Of a DNA stretch of 64,000 nucleotides, positions 35,305-43,268 are shown piece by piece. The stretch comes from Candidatus Peribacteraceae bacterium (GTDB lineage Bacteria > Patescibacteriota > Gracilibacteria > Peribacterales > Peribacteraceae). Position numbers and translations under genes: made by a program. The stretch covers positions 62,001 to 126,000 of the forward strand of contig JAQUKV010000001.1 of NCBI GenBank assembly GCA_028718905.1, written 5' to 3'. Position 1 is the first letter of the stretch; each line of letters opens with the position of its first letter. The notes under the pieces are model-generated. The model did no database searches and was not told the origin of the DNA. It saw nothing but the letters and a program-made list of their open reading frames with translations.

Positions 35305-35997
35305 CTAATTGACAACCTCCACTGTAAACGTCACAGGGTCCACCGGTTTCTCATTCGCCCCGACGGAAACCGTGCTGATGGTGTCCACCACTTCCAAACC
35401 TTCCGTGACATGCCCGAACGGCGTGTGCTTGCCGAGGAGCCACGGTGTTCCGTCCGCACGCGTGATGATGAAAAACTGGCTTCCGTTGGTGTTCGGACCG
35501 CGGTTCGCCATGGCGATCACGCCGCGTACGAGCGGGATGGGGTTGTTGGTGGTTTCATCATCGAACGTCGGGCCGAAAATACTTTCACCGCCCGTTCCGT
35601 TGCCGTTCGGATCGCCTCCCTGAATCATAAAATCCTTGATGACCCGATGAAAAGTGAGGCCGTTGTAGTAACCGGTTCGGCCCAAGACGACGAAATTTGT
35701 CACGGTCTGGGGAGCGCTGTCGGCATCCAGCTCCAGAGTGACATCACCCAAGCTGGTGTGCAGAATGACCGTATGCTTGCCCGTGAGAAGTGTGCCGTCA
35801 AATCCGGCGGGGGCGGGAGGAGTCACGTCAGCGGGGGGAGGTGTCTCGGGAGAGGGGTTTTCGGCGGTTGGTTCCGCGGGAGGAGAGGTTTCTGAAGCAG
35901 GAGGAGGATTCTGCTCCGTTGGCGGATTCTGTTGCCCGCACCCGACGAGGAGAGCAAGCGCAAAAAGCGGAATGAGGAAGACGTAGTACTTCTTCAT
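35305..35997 (-). CDS. Peptidyl-prolyl isomerase (cyclophilin), lipoprotein
   Basis: Cyclophilins speed cis-trans isomerisation of X-Pro bonds. The 230-residue product has a lipobox signal peptide (LFALALLVGCGQQ, acylation at Cys20), a Pro/Glu-rich spacer (about 21-65), and a cyclophilin domain with YYNGLTFHRVIKDFMIQGGD, GPNTNGSQFFI and HTPFGHVTEGLEVVDTIS, including the active-site Arg (FHRV) and Phe (QFF). It is thus a membrane-tethered foldase for exported proteins, possibly including the Cys-rich operon products. The start is the ATG at 35997; the longer open frame overlaps murG. Its last nine codons are repeated 100 bp downstream. Confidence 0.93.
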   Translation of the reverse strand: MKKYYVFLIPLFALALLVGCGQQNPPTEQNPPPASETSPPAEPTAENPSPETPPPADVTPPAPAGFDGTLLTGKHTVILHTSLGDVTLELDADSAPQTVTNFVVLGRTGYYNGLTFHRVIKDFMIQGGDPNGNGTGGESIFGPTFDDETTNNPIPLVRGVIAMANRGPNTNGSQFFIITRADGTPWLLGKHTPFGHVTEGLEVVDTISTVSVGANEKPVDPVTFTVEVVN

Positions 35998-36031
35998 ATG
36001 TGACCGCGGCAGGTTACGCGTCTCCGTATGC

Positions 36032-37078
36032 TTAGGCAAGTTGCCGTGCAATGACTGCCGCGATTTGTCGAGTGGCGTCGGGATGGTGCAGTGCGCGGAT
36101 CGCATTGGCCATAATGCGGCGGGAATCAGATGCCTCGATGAGATGGCGTACGGTCGGAACCAGCGATGCCGGCAGACGTCCCTGTTCCAGCAGGATGCAC
36201 CCCCCGGATTGCACCGCGATTTCGGCATTCCGGCGCTGGTGATCGTGCGCCACTCCCTCCAACGGCACGAGGATTGCCGGCAGTCCCACTGCCGCCAGCT
36301 CCATGAGCGTGGTGGCTCCCGCGCGGCTGAGCGCGAGATCGGCCGCCGCGAAGAGGTGTGGATACTCGTCCACGGCGAACGGGCATTGCCAGTAGCCGGG
36401 AAAGTGACCGGCAACCGTTTCTTTGCCTCTGCCCGTCAGATGGATGATTTCACAATGTTCGAGCAGTTCCGGCAGATGCCGCGCGATCGCCCGATTCAGT
36501 TCCAAAGCACCCTGACTGCCGCCGACGACCAGCAGAACAGGGCGGATCCGCGACAGGCCGGTGATGGCGAGCCCTCTCTGACGCGATCCTGCCGTCATAT
36601 CTTCCCGGATGGGGATGCCCGTGCAGATTGCCTTGGGATTTTTCACGCTCCCCGCGAAGCCCGTGCAGATCACGGACGCCCACCGGCCGACGAGCCGGTT
36701 GGCCCAGCCGCTTACGGCGTCCGATTCATGGAGGATGATGGGAATCCGCATCCGTCGTGCGGCGAGACAGACAGGCACGCTCACGTAGCCGCCCTTGCTG
36801 AAAATCACGGTGGGGTTTGTTTCCTGCAGAAGGCGCCGCGCCGCGTGCACGGCACGCACGAACGCGAACGGAAACCGCCACGAGAGTCTGGGCGCATCGA
36901 TTGTTGAAACCGGAAAACCCGCCTGCTCAACGAAGGGCACATCTTCGGGACGCGTGCTCACGATGAAGTGCACGCCGATATCCGGCTTCAGCGCGAGGAG
37001 CGCACGGGCCACCGCGATGCCGGGAGCGATGTGTCCGATCGATCCTCCGCCGATGAAGAGCACAGATTGGGGGGACAT
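36032..37078 (-). CDS. murG: UDP-GlcNAc:undecaprenyl-PP-MurNAc-pentapeptide GlcNAc transferase
   Basis: MurG adds GlcNAc to lipid I to form lipid II at the inner face of the membrane. The 348-residue product has the N-terminal motif GGGSIGHIAPGIAVARAL (usually GGTGGHxxPG, so the first loop is altered), SKGGYVSVPVCLAARRM, ILHESDAVSGWANRLV, VVGGSQGALELNRAI and the UDP-GlcNAc-binding SRAGATTLMELAAVGLPAIL. Length is typical. It follows ftsW on the same strand with 36 bp between them, a conserved dcw-cluster pairing, and is followed by the cyclophilin gene. Confidence 0.96.
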   Translation of the reverse strand: MSPQSVLFIGGGSIGHIAPGIAVARALLALKPDIGVHFIVSTRPEDVPFVEQAGFPVSTIDAPRLSWRFPFAFVRAVHAARRLLQETNPTVIFSKGGYVSVPVCLAARRMRIPIILHESDAVSGWANRLVGRWASVICTGFAGSVKNPKAICTGIPIREDMTAGSRQRGLAITGLSRIRPVLLVVGGSQGALELNRAIARHLPELLEHCEIIHLTGRGKETVAGHFPGYWQCPFAVDEYPHLFAAADLALSRAGATTLMELAAVGLPAILVPLEGVAHDHQRRNAEIAVQSGGCILLEQGRLPASLVPTVRHLIEASDSRRIMANAIRALHHPDATRQIAAVIARQLA

Positions 37079-37114
37079 GGTCTTCGGAGCATTCCATCAT
37101 ACCGTGCGGTTTCT

Positions 37115-38299
37115 TCAGGCGCGCGAGAAAGAAGCTGTTCTTTTTTCCGTTCTCCGCGCAATGGCCGCCGCCTGTGTGGAATGCATGGAGATATTGAGCA
37201 GGACGCCGACAGCCAGAAGCAGGGAAATAAGCGAAGATCCTCCGTAACTGATGAATGGCAGCGTGATACCCGTCAGCGGAAACAGCGCGAGGTTGACGGC
37301 GATGTTGAGCACCGTCTGGAAGGCGATCCAGGTGGTGATGCCCGTGGCGACAAGGAATCCGAATCTGTCCGGCGCCTCGCGTGCGATCTTGTACCCGCGC
37401 CAGATAAAGATGCCGAACATCACGAGAATGATCAGCAGACGGAAGAATCCCAGCTCCTCCGCCATGGCCGCGAAGATCGTGTCGGCCTGCACCTCGGGCA
37501 GGTATCCGAATTTCTGCACGGATTTTCCATAACCGACTCCGAAAGCGCCTCCGCTGCCGATGGCAATGAGTGCCTGCTTGATCTGAAAGCCGATGGTTTC
37601 GGAGATCGCGGGATTCTCGGGCGAGAGAAACGCGCGGAATCTGTTCCGGATGTAATCCTTCTGCAGGATGATGGGCAGGCCGAGGATGCTGGCCATTGTC
37701 CCCCCCAGAATGACGTGTCCGATATTGCCGCCCGCCACGAAGAACATCACGACTGCGATGCACGAAAGAACGAGGAACGATCCCAGATCGGGCTGTAATG
37801 CGACAAGAATAACGCTCAGGCTCAAAAGCGTTGCGAAAGGAACAAAGCCTTCTTTCCACGTGCTGATGAGCTGCTCACGTTTCTGCAGCCACAGCGCAAG
37901 GTAGAAAATCAGAGTGAGCTTGAGGAGCTCCGACGGCTGCAGTGAAAGAAAGCCGAGCCGCAGCCAGCTCTGCGCCGTGCCGTACTCCGCCCGCAGCCCG
38001 GGGAGGAATACGGCAAAGAGCAGCAGGAGCGTCGCCCCGAACAGCGGAAAGGCCAGTCGCTGCCAGACACGGTACGGAACGAGCATGGTCAGACCCATCG
38101 CGCCGAATCCGAAGAACACATGCCGGAAACTGCGCCAGAGATAGAAGGAATTGCTCGGTGCATCCCGGAGCCCCTGCGTCACGAGGCGCTGGGTGATCTG
38201 ATAGCTCTCGAACACGCTCACGCTCGAAATCATGGCGAGCCCGAAGAGCGTCAACACGACTGTGATGCCCAGCAGCAGAAAGTCCGTCCGGCGGAACAT
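37115..38299 (-). CDS. ftsW: SEDS-family peptidoglycan polymerase FtsW
   Basis: SEDS proteins polymerise lipid II during division (FtsW) or elongation (RodA). The 394-residue product has about ten membrane helices, the conserved loop with WLRLGFLSLQPSELLKLTLI, the catalytic-loop Asp in VALQPDLGSFLVLSC, and the C-terminal signature PLTGITLPFISYGGSSLIS. Its position directly upstream of murG favours FtsW over RodA. A TATGCT -10 ends 9 nt before the ATG. No ftsI or other dcw genes are in the window apart from murB. Confidence 0.94.
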   Translation of the reverse strand: MFRRTDFLLLGITVVLTLFGLAMISSVSVFESYQITQRLVTQGLRDAPSNSFYLWRSFRHVFFGFGAMGLTMLVPYRVWQRLAFPLFGATLLLLFAVFLPGLRAEYGTAQSWLRLGFLSLQPSELLKLTLIFYLALWLQKREQLISTWKEGFVPFATLLSLSVILVALQPDLGSFLVLSCIAVVMFFVAGGNIGHVILGGTMASILGLPIILQKDYIRNRFRAFLSPENPAISETIGFQIKQALIAIGSGGAFGVGYGKSVQKFGYLPEVQADTIFAAMAEELGFFRLLIILVMFGIFIWRGYKIAREAPDRFGFLVATGITTWIAFQTVLNIAVNLALFPLTGITLPFISYGGSSLISLLLAVGVLLNISMHSTQAAAIARRTEKRTASFSRA

Positions 38300-38308
38300 G
38301 AGGCGTGC

Positions 38309-38314
38309 AGCATA
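38309..38314 (-). promoter_or_regulatory. -10 element of the ftsW-murG unit
   Basis: TATGCT on the minus strand, 9 nt from the ftsW ATG; a second TATGCT overlaps just upstream. Confidence 0.4.
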
Positions 38315-38339
38315 GCATATTATTCACCTTTACCTGGCG

Positions 38340-38561
38340 ACATGTGTGGCATCTCTTCGTGAGGTTTCGCCAAAGCAATTTCTTTTTCGTCGGGGGCCAG
38401 GGCACCTTGTCCGGTTCCCTAGGCCCCCGACACCCCCGTACCCTCCTGACGGCCACAGCTTAGGTGGGAAACCTACGGGTTTCCCCCCACTTCCGTTCCC
38501 CCCTTCCAACCGGTTTTGTGGTTGTAGTTGTTTTGTGTGTGTTTCTGGATGTGTTTGTTGT
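38340..38561. repeat. Composite structured repeat between ftsW and a glycosyltransferase
   Basis: Three parts in order: a strong hairpin GTCGGGGGCCAGGG...CCCTAGGCCCCCGAC (about 38390-38431), a second hairpin GTGGGAAACC-tac-GGGTTTCCCCCCAC (about 38464-38491), and a T/G-rich tract (GTTGTTTTGTGTGTGTTTC and TGTTTGTTGTTTATTTTC). The layout hairpin(s) plus T/G tract recurs at 58620-58755 and inside the FkbM gene. No gene fits. Confidence 0.6.
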
Positions 38562-39476
38562 TTATTTTCTAGCTTTTCGCATTCCCCGGAGCAAGGCGCG
38601 GCGGTGCCTGCCGCCTATGGTGGGGGCGAATGAACGAAGGTGAAGAGCCAGACGCCGGTGCCACGTGAGCTTTCGCCTGAAGAGCGGAGAGAGCGATCCC
38701 ATGTGCACAAGAGAAGCTCCGAGTGTTTCCATCCGCGTGAGCGATTGCTCCAGCGTGATGTGGTGATGGTGCAGAGCCTTAGCTTCCGGTTCATACAACA
38801 GGGGAATGCCTGCTTTTTTCAGGCGGTCTCCCCACTCGATATCCTCCCATCCATACAGCGTGATATCTTCGCGGAAACGGAATCGGCGAGCGATTTCCGT
38901 CGGGATGCTGATGTTGCTGGTGTAGGTGTAGTTCTCTTGGATCTTCGTCGGCAGCAGACGGTGCGCGTACTTGCGGATCTGCGGATAGCCGAATTGCCAG
39001 CCGCTCTTCTCGAGCCAGCGCATGACGGGGGTGATTTCCACGACGGGATCCCAGGTTACGAAGCCCAGGATAGCTGCTGCATCCAACCCCCTTTCCCCCG
39101 TCCCCTTTCCCCCGGTGGGGGCAAGGGGAGGCTGCTCTTTTCGTATTCGAGCATGGGCGGCGAGGTGTTTTTCGCAGGCATCGCGTTCCAGCAAAATATC
39201 ATCACCGATGAAAAGAACAAATGGCGCATGCGCGTGTTTCACGCCGAAGTTGCGCGCGACTCCCTGCTGGGATTTGGGAATTTCCAAATAGGTGATAGGG
39301 CGTAGGGCGTAGGGCGTAGGTTCCTTGAATAGAGTCGCTGTTTCTGGGTCAGGACCGTCGCTCACCACGATCACTTCCAGTTCATCGGCGATGGTCTGCG
39401 CCTCGAGACACCGCAGGCAGAGCTTGAGGATCTGGGGCCGCCGATGGGTTGGGATCACGACGGAGAGAGAGGGCAT
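38562..39476 (-). CDS. Family 2 glycosyltransferase with two in-frame repeat insertions
   Basis: GT-A glycosyltransferases move a sugar from a nucleotide donor to a glycan or lipid acceptor. The 304-residue product starts MPSLSVVIPTHRRPQILKLC; LEVIVVSDGPDPE and VLFIGDDILLERD supply the donor-binding Asp residues, and EDITLYGWEDIEWGDRLKKA matches the ED-type catalytic region. Two repeats interrupt it in frame: the (TAGGGCG)3 array at 39296-39320, encoding PTPYALRP, and a C/G palindrome at 39087-39131, encoding PPLAPTGGKGTGERG. Both lie in loops between conserved blocks, so the enzyme may still work. The start codon follows a GCAGTAY heptamer array. The acceptor is unknown. Confidence 0.88.
   Translation of the reverse strand: MPSLSVVIPTHRRPQILKLCLRCLEAQTIADELEVIVVSDGPDPETATLFKEPTPYALRPITYLEIPKSQQGVARNFGVKHAHAPFVLFIGDDILLERDACEKHLAAHARIRKEQPPLAPTGGKGTGERGLDAAAILGFVTWDPVVEITPVMRWLEKSGWQFGYPQIRKYAHRLLPTKIQENYTYTSNISIPTEIARRFRFREDITLYGWEDIEWGDRLKKAGIPLLYEPEAKALHHHHITLEQSLTRMETLGASLVHMGSLSPLFRRKLTWHRRLALHLRSFAPTIGGRHRRALLRGMRKARK
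39087..39131. repeat. C/G palindrome inserted in frame in the glycosyltransferase
   Basis: CCCCCTTTCCCCCGTCCCC...GGGGGCAAGGGGAGG folds back on itself and is translated as a Pro/Gly-rich peptide. Same class as 39874-39927 and 40062-40133. Confidence 0.7.
39296..39320. repeat. Heptanucleotide array (TAGGGCG)3TAGG inside the glycosyltransferase gene
   Basis: Identical over 25 bp to the array in tsaC (17496-17520), in the same orientation relative to the gene and the same reading frame (PTPYALRP). Confidence 0.9.
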
Positions 39477-39482
39477 AACGAG

Positions 39483-39515
39483 GCAGTACGCAGTATGCAG
39501 TACGCAGTATGCAGG
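39483..39515. repeat. GCAGTAY heptamer array upstream of the glycosyltransferase
   Basis: Units GCAGTAC-GCAGTAT-GCAGTAC-GCAGTAT followed by GCAGG, starting 7 bp before the gene's ATG. The first 27 bp are identical to 62739-62765, which sits equally close to the FkbM start. On the gene strand each unit reads ATACTGC or GTACTGC, so it also creates -10-like hexamers. Confidence 0.85.
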
Positions 39516-39554
39516 GAGAATGCTTTTTTCCTGCGTTTGGAAGTCAAAATGCTG

Positions 39555-39560
39555 CATACT
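39555..39560 (+). promoter_or_regulatory. -10 element of tsaB
   Basis: CATACT with 6 nt to a GTG at 39567. The ferredoxin gene has the same CATACT-6-ATG layout, which supports the GTG as the real tsaB start. Confidence 0.45.
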
Positions 39561-39566
39561 CTTCCC

Positions 39567-40304
39567 GTGCATTGTTTTTTTATCGACTTGGCCAGTCACG
39601 ACGGGCTTCTCGCTTGCGCGGATGATCAGACAATCATCGCGTCCGAACCGGTCGATCACCGGATCGGCGACCATGAACTGGTTCCGCTCTTCGAAAAAAC
39701 ACTCGATCAGGCAAAATGGAAAGCGGCCGATCTGACGCACGTCGCTTGCATCATCGGGCCGGGCGGGTTCATGAGTTTGCGTGTCGCCGTGGCGTTCGCC
39801 AATACGCTCATCCATCAACTGCGGGTTCCCGGAGCGGGGGTGCATTTGAGTGACGTGTGTTTTGCGCGCGTAACCTCTCCTCCCCGGCCCCCCTCTCCAC
39901 TGGAGAGGGGGGAGAAGGGGGGAGAGGTTGATGCCACAAAAGATTTTCTGTGGCTTCATTCCACGAAGAAGCACGAACTCTTCGTTCGCGGGTTCGGTTC
40001 CTTTTCCTCTCTGTGGCCGGAAGCGGCGCACGTGACGGTGGAGGCATTTATGGAAAAACTTCCTCTCACCCGCCCCTCACCCGCCCCTCGGCTCCGCTCG
40101 GGGCACCCTCCCCCGGAGGGGGAGGGAAAGAGGAATAAAATTCTTTGGACCGGCGAGCTCATTCCCGAACACGAGGCACTGTTCAAGGACAAGGAGCTTC
40201 AACCGCTGGCATTGCAGCCTCTCATGGATGTTCTGCCCGCCTTCCTCGTCCGGCAGCATTACGAGCAGAAACTGTTGGAGCCGTGGTACGGGCGGGGGTG
40301 GTAG
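39567..40304 (+). CDS. tsaB: tRNA threonylcarbamoyladenosine biosynthesis protein TsaB, with two in-frame repeat insertions
   Basis: TsaB is an inactive peptidase-like partner that dimerises with TsaD for tRNA t6A synthesis; TsaC is encoded at 17221. From the GTG the 245-residue product begins with HCFFIDLASHDGLLACADD, the ASKHA-type first strand, then ACIIGPGGFMSLRVAVAFAN, matching the TsaB GPGSFTGLRIG motif. An ATG at 39549 is an alternative start. Two palindromic repeats are read in frame: 39874-39927 (PPRPPSPLERGEKGGE, 54 bp) and 40062-40133 (LTRPSPAPRLRSGHPPPEGE). Both lie in the variable C-terminal half. The remaining frame is intact, so the protein is probably functional. Confidence 0.85.
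   Translation: MHCFFIDLASHDGLLACADDQTIIASEPVDHRIGDHELVPLFEKTLDQAKWKAADLTHVACIIGPGGFMSLRVAVAFANTLIHQLRVPGAGVHLSDVCFARVTSPPRPPSPLERGEKGGEVDATKDFLWLHSTKKHELFVRGFGSFSSLWPEAAHVTVEAFMEKLPLTRPSPAPRLRSGHPPPEGEGKRNKILWTGELIPEHEALFKDKELQPLALQPLMDVLPAFLVRQHYEQKLLEPWYGRGW
39874..39927. repeat. 54-bp C/G palindrome inserted in frame in tsaB
   Basis: CCTCTCC...CCCCTCTCCA-CTGGAGAGGGG...GGAGAGG, an inverted repeat whose length is a multiple of three. It keeps the tsaB frame and encodes a Pro/Arg/Gly/Glu-rich peptide. Confidence 0.8.
40062..40133. repeat. Second C/G palindromic repeat inserted in frame in tsaB
   Basis: CCTCTCACCCGCCCCTCACC, then GCCCCTCGGCTCCGCTCGGGGC and CCCTCCCCCGGAGGGGGAGGG hairpins ending AAGAGG. 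About 72 bp, multiple of three, in frame. Confidence 0.75.
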
Positions 40305-40403
40305 CCCGGCTCCGTCTCGCAGGCACGGGACTACGCCGAGGCGCAGAAAGCCGTCCTTTCCCTTAGAAGACAGCCGTTCGTCTGCTATCCTCGGGTCTCG
40401 AAC

Positions 40404-43142
40404 ATGGGTGTCATCGATTTCCTGAACAAGTTTCTCGGCGATCCCAACGAGAAGGAGCTTAAAAAGCTTCGGCCGATTGTCGAACTCGTGAAAAAGCAGT
40501 GCGCAACCGATGCGATCCGGTCCCTTACGCTCGCATCACTCCCCGCAAAGACGCAGGAATTCCGCGACCGCATCGCAAAAGGGGAAACACTCGACGCCCT
40601 GCTCCCCGAGGCATTCGCCACGGTTGTCCGCGCGTGCGAGCTTCTCAAGACATCAGACCGGAAGGCGAGTCTGGGCAAACAAGAGTTCCGGTGGGACATG
40701 GTACCGTTCGACGTGCAGATTCTGGGCGGCATCGTGCTGCATCAGGGCAATATTTCCGAGATGAAAACAGGAGAGGGAAAAACGCTCGTCTGCACACTGC
40801 CGGTGTACCTGAATGCGCTTGCGGGCAAGGGAGTACATGTGGTGACGGTCAACGACTACCTCGCCAAGCGCGACGCCACATGGATGGGCATTCTGTACGA
40901 AGCACTGGGGCTCAAAGTCGGCATCATCGTCCACGAAAAGTCCAATGACGAGCGCAAAGAGGCGTACGCCTGCGACGTCACGTACGGCACCAACAACGAA
41001 TTCGGGTTCGATTATCTGCGCGACAACATGGTGACGTCGCTCAATCGTCAGGTGCAGCGCGGACTCCACTATGCCATCGTGGACGAAGTCGACTCGATTC
41101 TCATCGACGAGGCACGCACGCCGCTCATCATCAGCCAGCCCGCCGAGGAATCCACCGACAAATACCGCCAGTACTCCATGCTCGTCGGGCAGCTCGAAGA
41201 GAACGTCCACTACAACAAAGACGAAAAACAGAAGACCGCCGTCCTGACGGAAGAGGGCGTCAAAAAGATGGAGCAGCTGCTCGGGCTCGACAACATCTAT
41301 ACCGAGAAAGGATTTTCCGAGGTGCATCACATCGAGCAGGCGCTGCGGGCCCACGCCATGTACCAGCGCGACGTCGATTACGTGGTGAAAGAAGGCGAGA
41401 TCATCATCGTCGACGAATTCACGGGCCGCCTGATGGAAGGCCGGCGCTACAGTCACGGACTGCATCAGGCAATCGAGGCGAAAGAGAACGTGGAGGTGCA
41501 GCGTGAATCGAAGACCCTCGCCACCATCACATTCCAGAATTACTTCCGCATTTTCTCAAAGCTCGCCGGCATGACGGGCACGGCCAAGACGGAGGAAGAG
41601 GAATTCGAAACGATCTACAAGCTCAAGGTGATCATCATTCCGACCAACAAGCCCATGATCCGCGACGACAAGGCGGATGCCATCTACCGCACGGTGGAGG
41701 CGAAGTTCAGAGCCGTGGCCAAAATCGCGAAGGAAAAATTCGCGAAGGGGCAGCCGATTCTCATCGGCACCACTTCCATTGAGAAATCGGAGGCGATGAG
41801 TGCGCTTCTCGAGCAGGAGAAAGTCCCGCATCAGGTGCTCAATGCCAAGCAGCACGAAAAGGAAGCGGAGATCGTGGCGCAGGCGGGGCAGAAAGGCTCC
41901 GTGACCATCGCGACGAACATGGCGGGCCGCGGAACGGACATCAAGTTGGGTGCGGGCGTGGCGGATATCGGAGGGCTGTGCATTCTCGGCACCGAACGTC
42001 ATGAGGCGCGACGCATCGACAATCAGCTGCGCGGCCGTTCCGGCCGTCAGGGCGATCAGGGAGAGAGCCAGTTCTTCGTCTCCATGGAAGACGATCTCAT
42101 GCGCCTCTTCGGCGGCGACCGGCTGAAATCCATGATGGAGCGGCTCAAGGTGCCCGATGACGTGCCGCTGGAGAACGGCATGGTCTCGCGCTCGATCGAG
42201 GGCGCGCAGAAAAAGGTGGAAGGACACAATTTCGATATCCGCCGCCACGTGGTGCAGTACGACGATGTGATGAACCGTCATCGTCAGATCATCTACGAAC
42301 GCCGTCAGAAGATCCTGCAACGTCTCGCCGATGCCGACAATGTTCCCGAAGAGGCCGTTTCAGCCCAACCGCTCCACAAAGACATTCTTACCGCCATGGA
42401 AAAAGAGATGCACTCCCTTACTGCAGTGCATGCGGCCAGCATCGATCCGAGCGAGTGGAACGTGAAAGAAATCGCCGAGAGTCTTGCCGCCATGCATCCC
42501 GCCTTCGCCGAAGTCGCGACGGAGAAGAAGCTCAAATCCTTTTCGACCACCGAAGAACTCAAGACGGCGCTGGTGCAGCTGACACAGGCGTTCTACGAGG
42601 CCAAGTGCAAAGAGGAGAAGCCGGCGACCGTGGCGCAGGCCGAACGCATCATCACGCTGCGTTCCATCGATACGCACTGGATGGATCACATCGACGACAT
42701 GTCGCACCTGCGCGAGCAGGTGGCGTTCGCCGGCTATGCGCAGCGCGATCCCCTGATCGAGTACAAGGATCAGGGCTTCAGACGGTTCCAGCAGCTGATC
42801 GCCACCATCGACTCCACGATCGTGCGCACGCTGCTGCAGGTCGACTTTGCGCAGTTTGCCGCACGAATCACTCTGGAGGAACGGCAGGAGGAGTTGCAGA
42901 ACCTGCAAACGAACGAAGACCAGATCTCACAGGAGTTGGAGAAGACGGGTGTCGGCAGTCAGGGCTCAAACAGCGGCGCCGCTCTCATTGCGAATCAGCC
43001 GAGAGCTCCTGTCGCGCCCGTCGCTGCGGGCAAAGTCCTGAAAGTGGCGCACGTGGGGCGCAACGATCCCTGCCCGTGCGGAGTGAGAAAACCGGATGGG
43101 ACGCCCATAAAATACAAACACTGCCATGGGAAAAATGCCTGA
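40404..43142 (+). CDS. secA: Preprotein translocase ATPase SecA
   Basis: SecA drives export of unfolded proteins through SecYEG; it would handle the signal-peptide proteins at 22049-30776. The 912-residue product has ISEMKTGEGKTLV (Walker A), VDEVDSILIDEARTPLIIS (DEAD-type box), the preprotein-crosslinking domain, TNMAGRGTDIKLGAGV and RGRSGRQGDQGES in the second motor domain, and a SEC-C zinc motif at the end. That motif reads NDPCPCGVRKPDGTPIKYKH followed by CHGKNA. A second, canonical-looking SEC-C end (GSGKKYKKCHRRNM) occurs after the stop, described separately. TATCCT lies 12 nt before the ATG; no Shine-Dalgarno motif. Confidence 0.97.
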   Translation: MGVIDFLNKFLGDPNEKELKKLRPIVELVKKQCATDAIRSLTLASLPAKTQEFRDRIAKGETLDALLPEAFATVVRACELLKTSDRKASLGKQEFRWDMVPFDVQILGGIVLHQGNISEMKTGEGKTLVCTLPVYLNALAGKGVHVVTVNDYLAKRDATWMGILYEALGLKVGIIVHEKSNDERKEAYACDVTYGTNNEFGFDYLRDNMVTSLNRQVQRGLHYAIVDEVDSILIDEARTPLIISQPAEESTDKYRQYSMLVGQLEENVHYNKDEKQKTAVLTEEGVKKMEQLLGLDNIYTEKGFSEVHHIEQALRAHAMYQRDVDYVVKEGEIIIVDEFTGRLMEGRRYSHGLHQAIEAKENVEVQRESKTLATITFQNYFRIFSKLAGMTGTAKTEEEEFETIYKLKVIIIPTNKPMIRDDKADAIYRTVEAKFRAVAKIAKEKFAKGQPILIGTTSIEKSEAMSALLEQEKVPHQVLNAKQHEKEAEIVAQAGQKGSVTIATNMAGRGTDIKLGAGVADIGGLCILGTERHEARRIDNQLRGRSGRQGDQGESQFFVSMEDDLMRLFGGDRLKSMMERLKVPDDVPLENGMVSRSIEGAQKKVEGHNFDIRRHVVQYDDVMNRHRQIIYERRQKILQRLADADNVPEEAVSAQPLHKDILTAMEKEMHSLTAVHAASIDPSEWNVKEIAESLAAMHPAFAEVATEKKLKSFSTTEELKTALVQLTQAFYEAKCKEEKPATVAQAERIITLRSIDTHWMDHIDDMSHLREQVAFAGYAQRDPLIEYKDQGFRRFQQLIATIDSTIVRTLLQVDFAQFAARITLEERQEELQNLQTNEDQISQELEKTGVGSQGSNSGAALIANQPRAPVAPVAAGKVLKVAHVGRNDPCPCGVRKPDGTPIKYKHCHGKNA

Positions 43143-43231
43143 TTCCCGGCGCGACAAGGCGGAGCCCTGAGCGAAGTCGAATGGGCGGATCGGGGAAGAA
43201 ATACAAAAAGTGCCACAGGAGGAATATGTGA
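43143..43231 (+). pseudogene. Spacer and fossil second SEC-C end of secA
   Basis: After the secA stop, a 44-bp spacer containing CCCTGAGCGAAGTCGAATGGG leads into codons GSGKKYKKCHRRNM-stop (43187-43231). KYKKCH aligns with KYKHCH of the functional end 89 bp earlier. Deleting 43083-43189 would join CPCG directly to SGKKYKKCH, the canonical SEC-C sequence, so the upstream terminus may be the newer one. Confidence 0.75.
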
Positions 43232-43253
43232 TGCGGACCGGCCTGATCGGATA

Positions 43254-43259
43254 TAGAAT
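43254..43259 (+). promoter_or_regulatory. -10 element of the gene at 43269
   Basis: TAGAAT (within TATAGAAT), 9 nt before the ATG, again predicting a near-leaderless transcript. Confidence 0.45.
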
Positions 43260-43268
43260 GGTCCCCCT

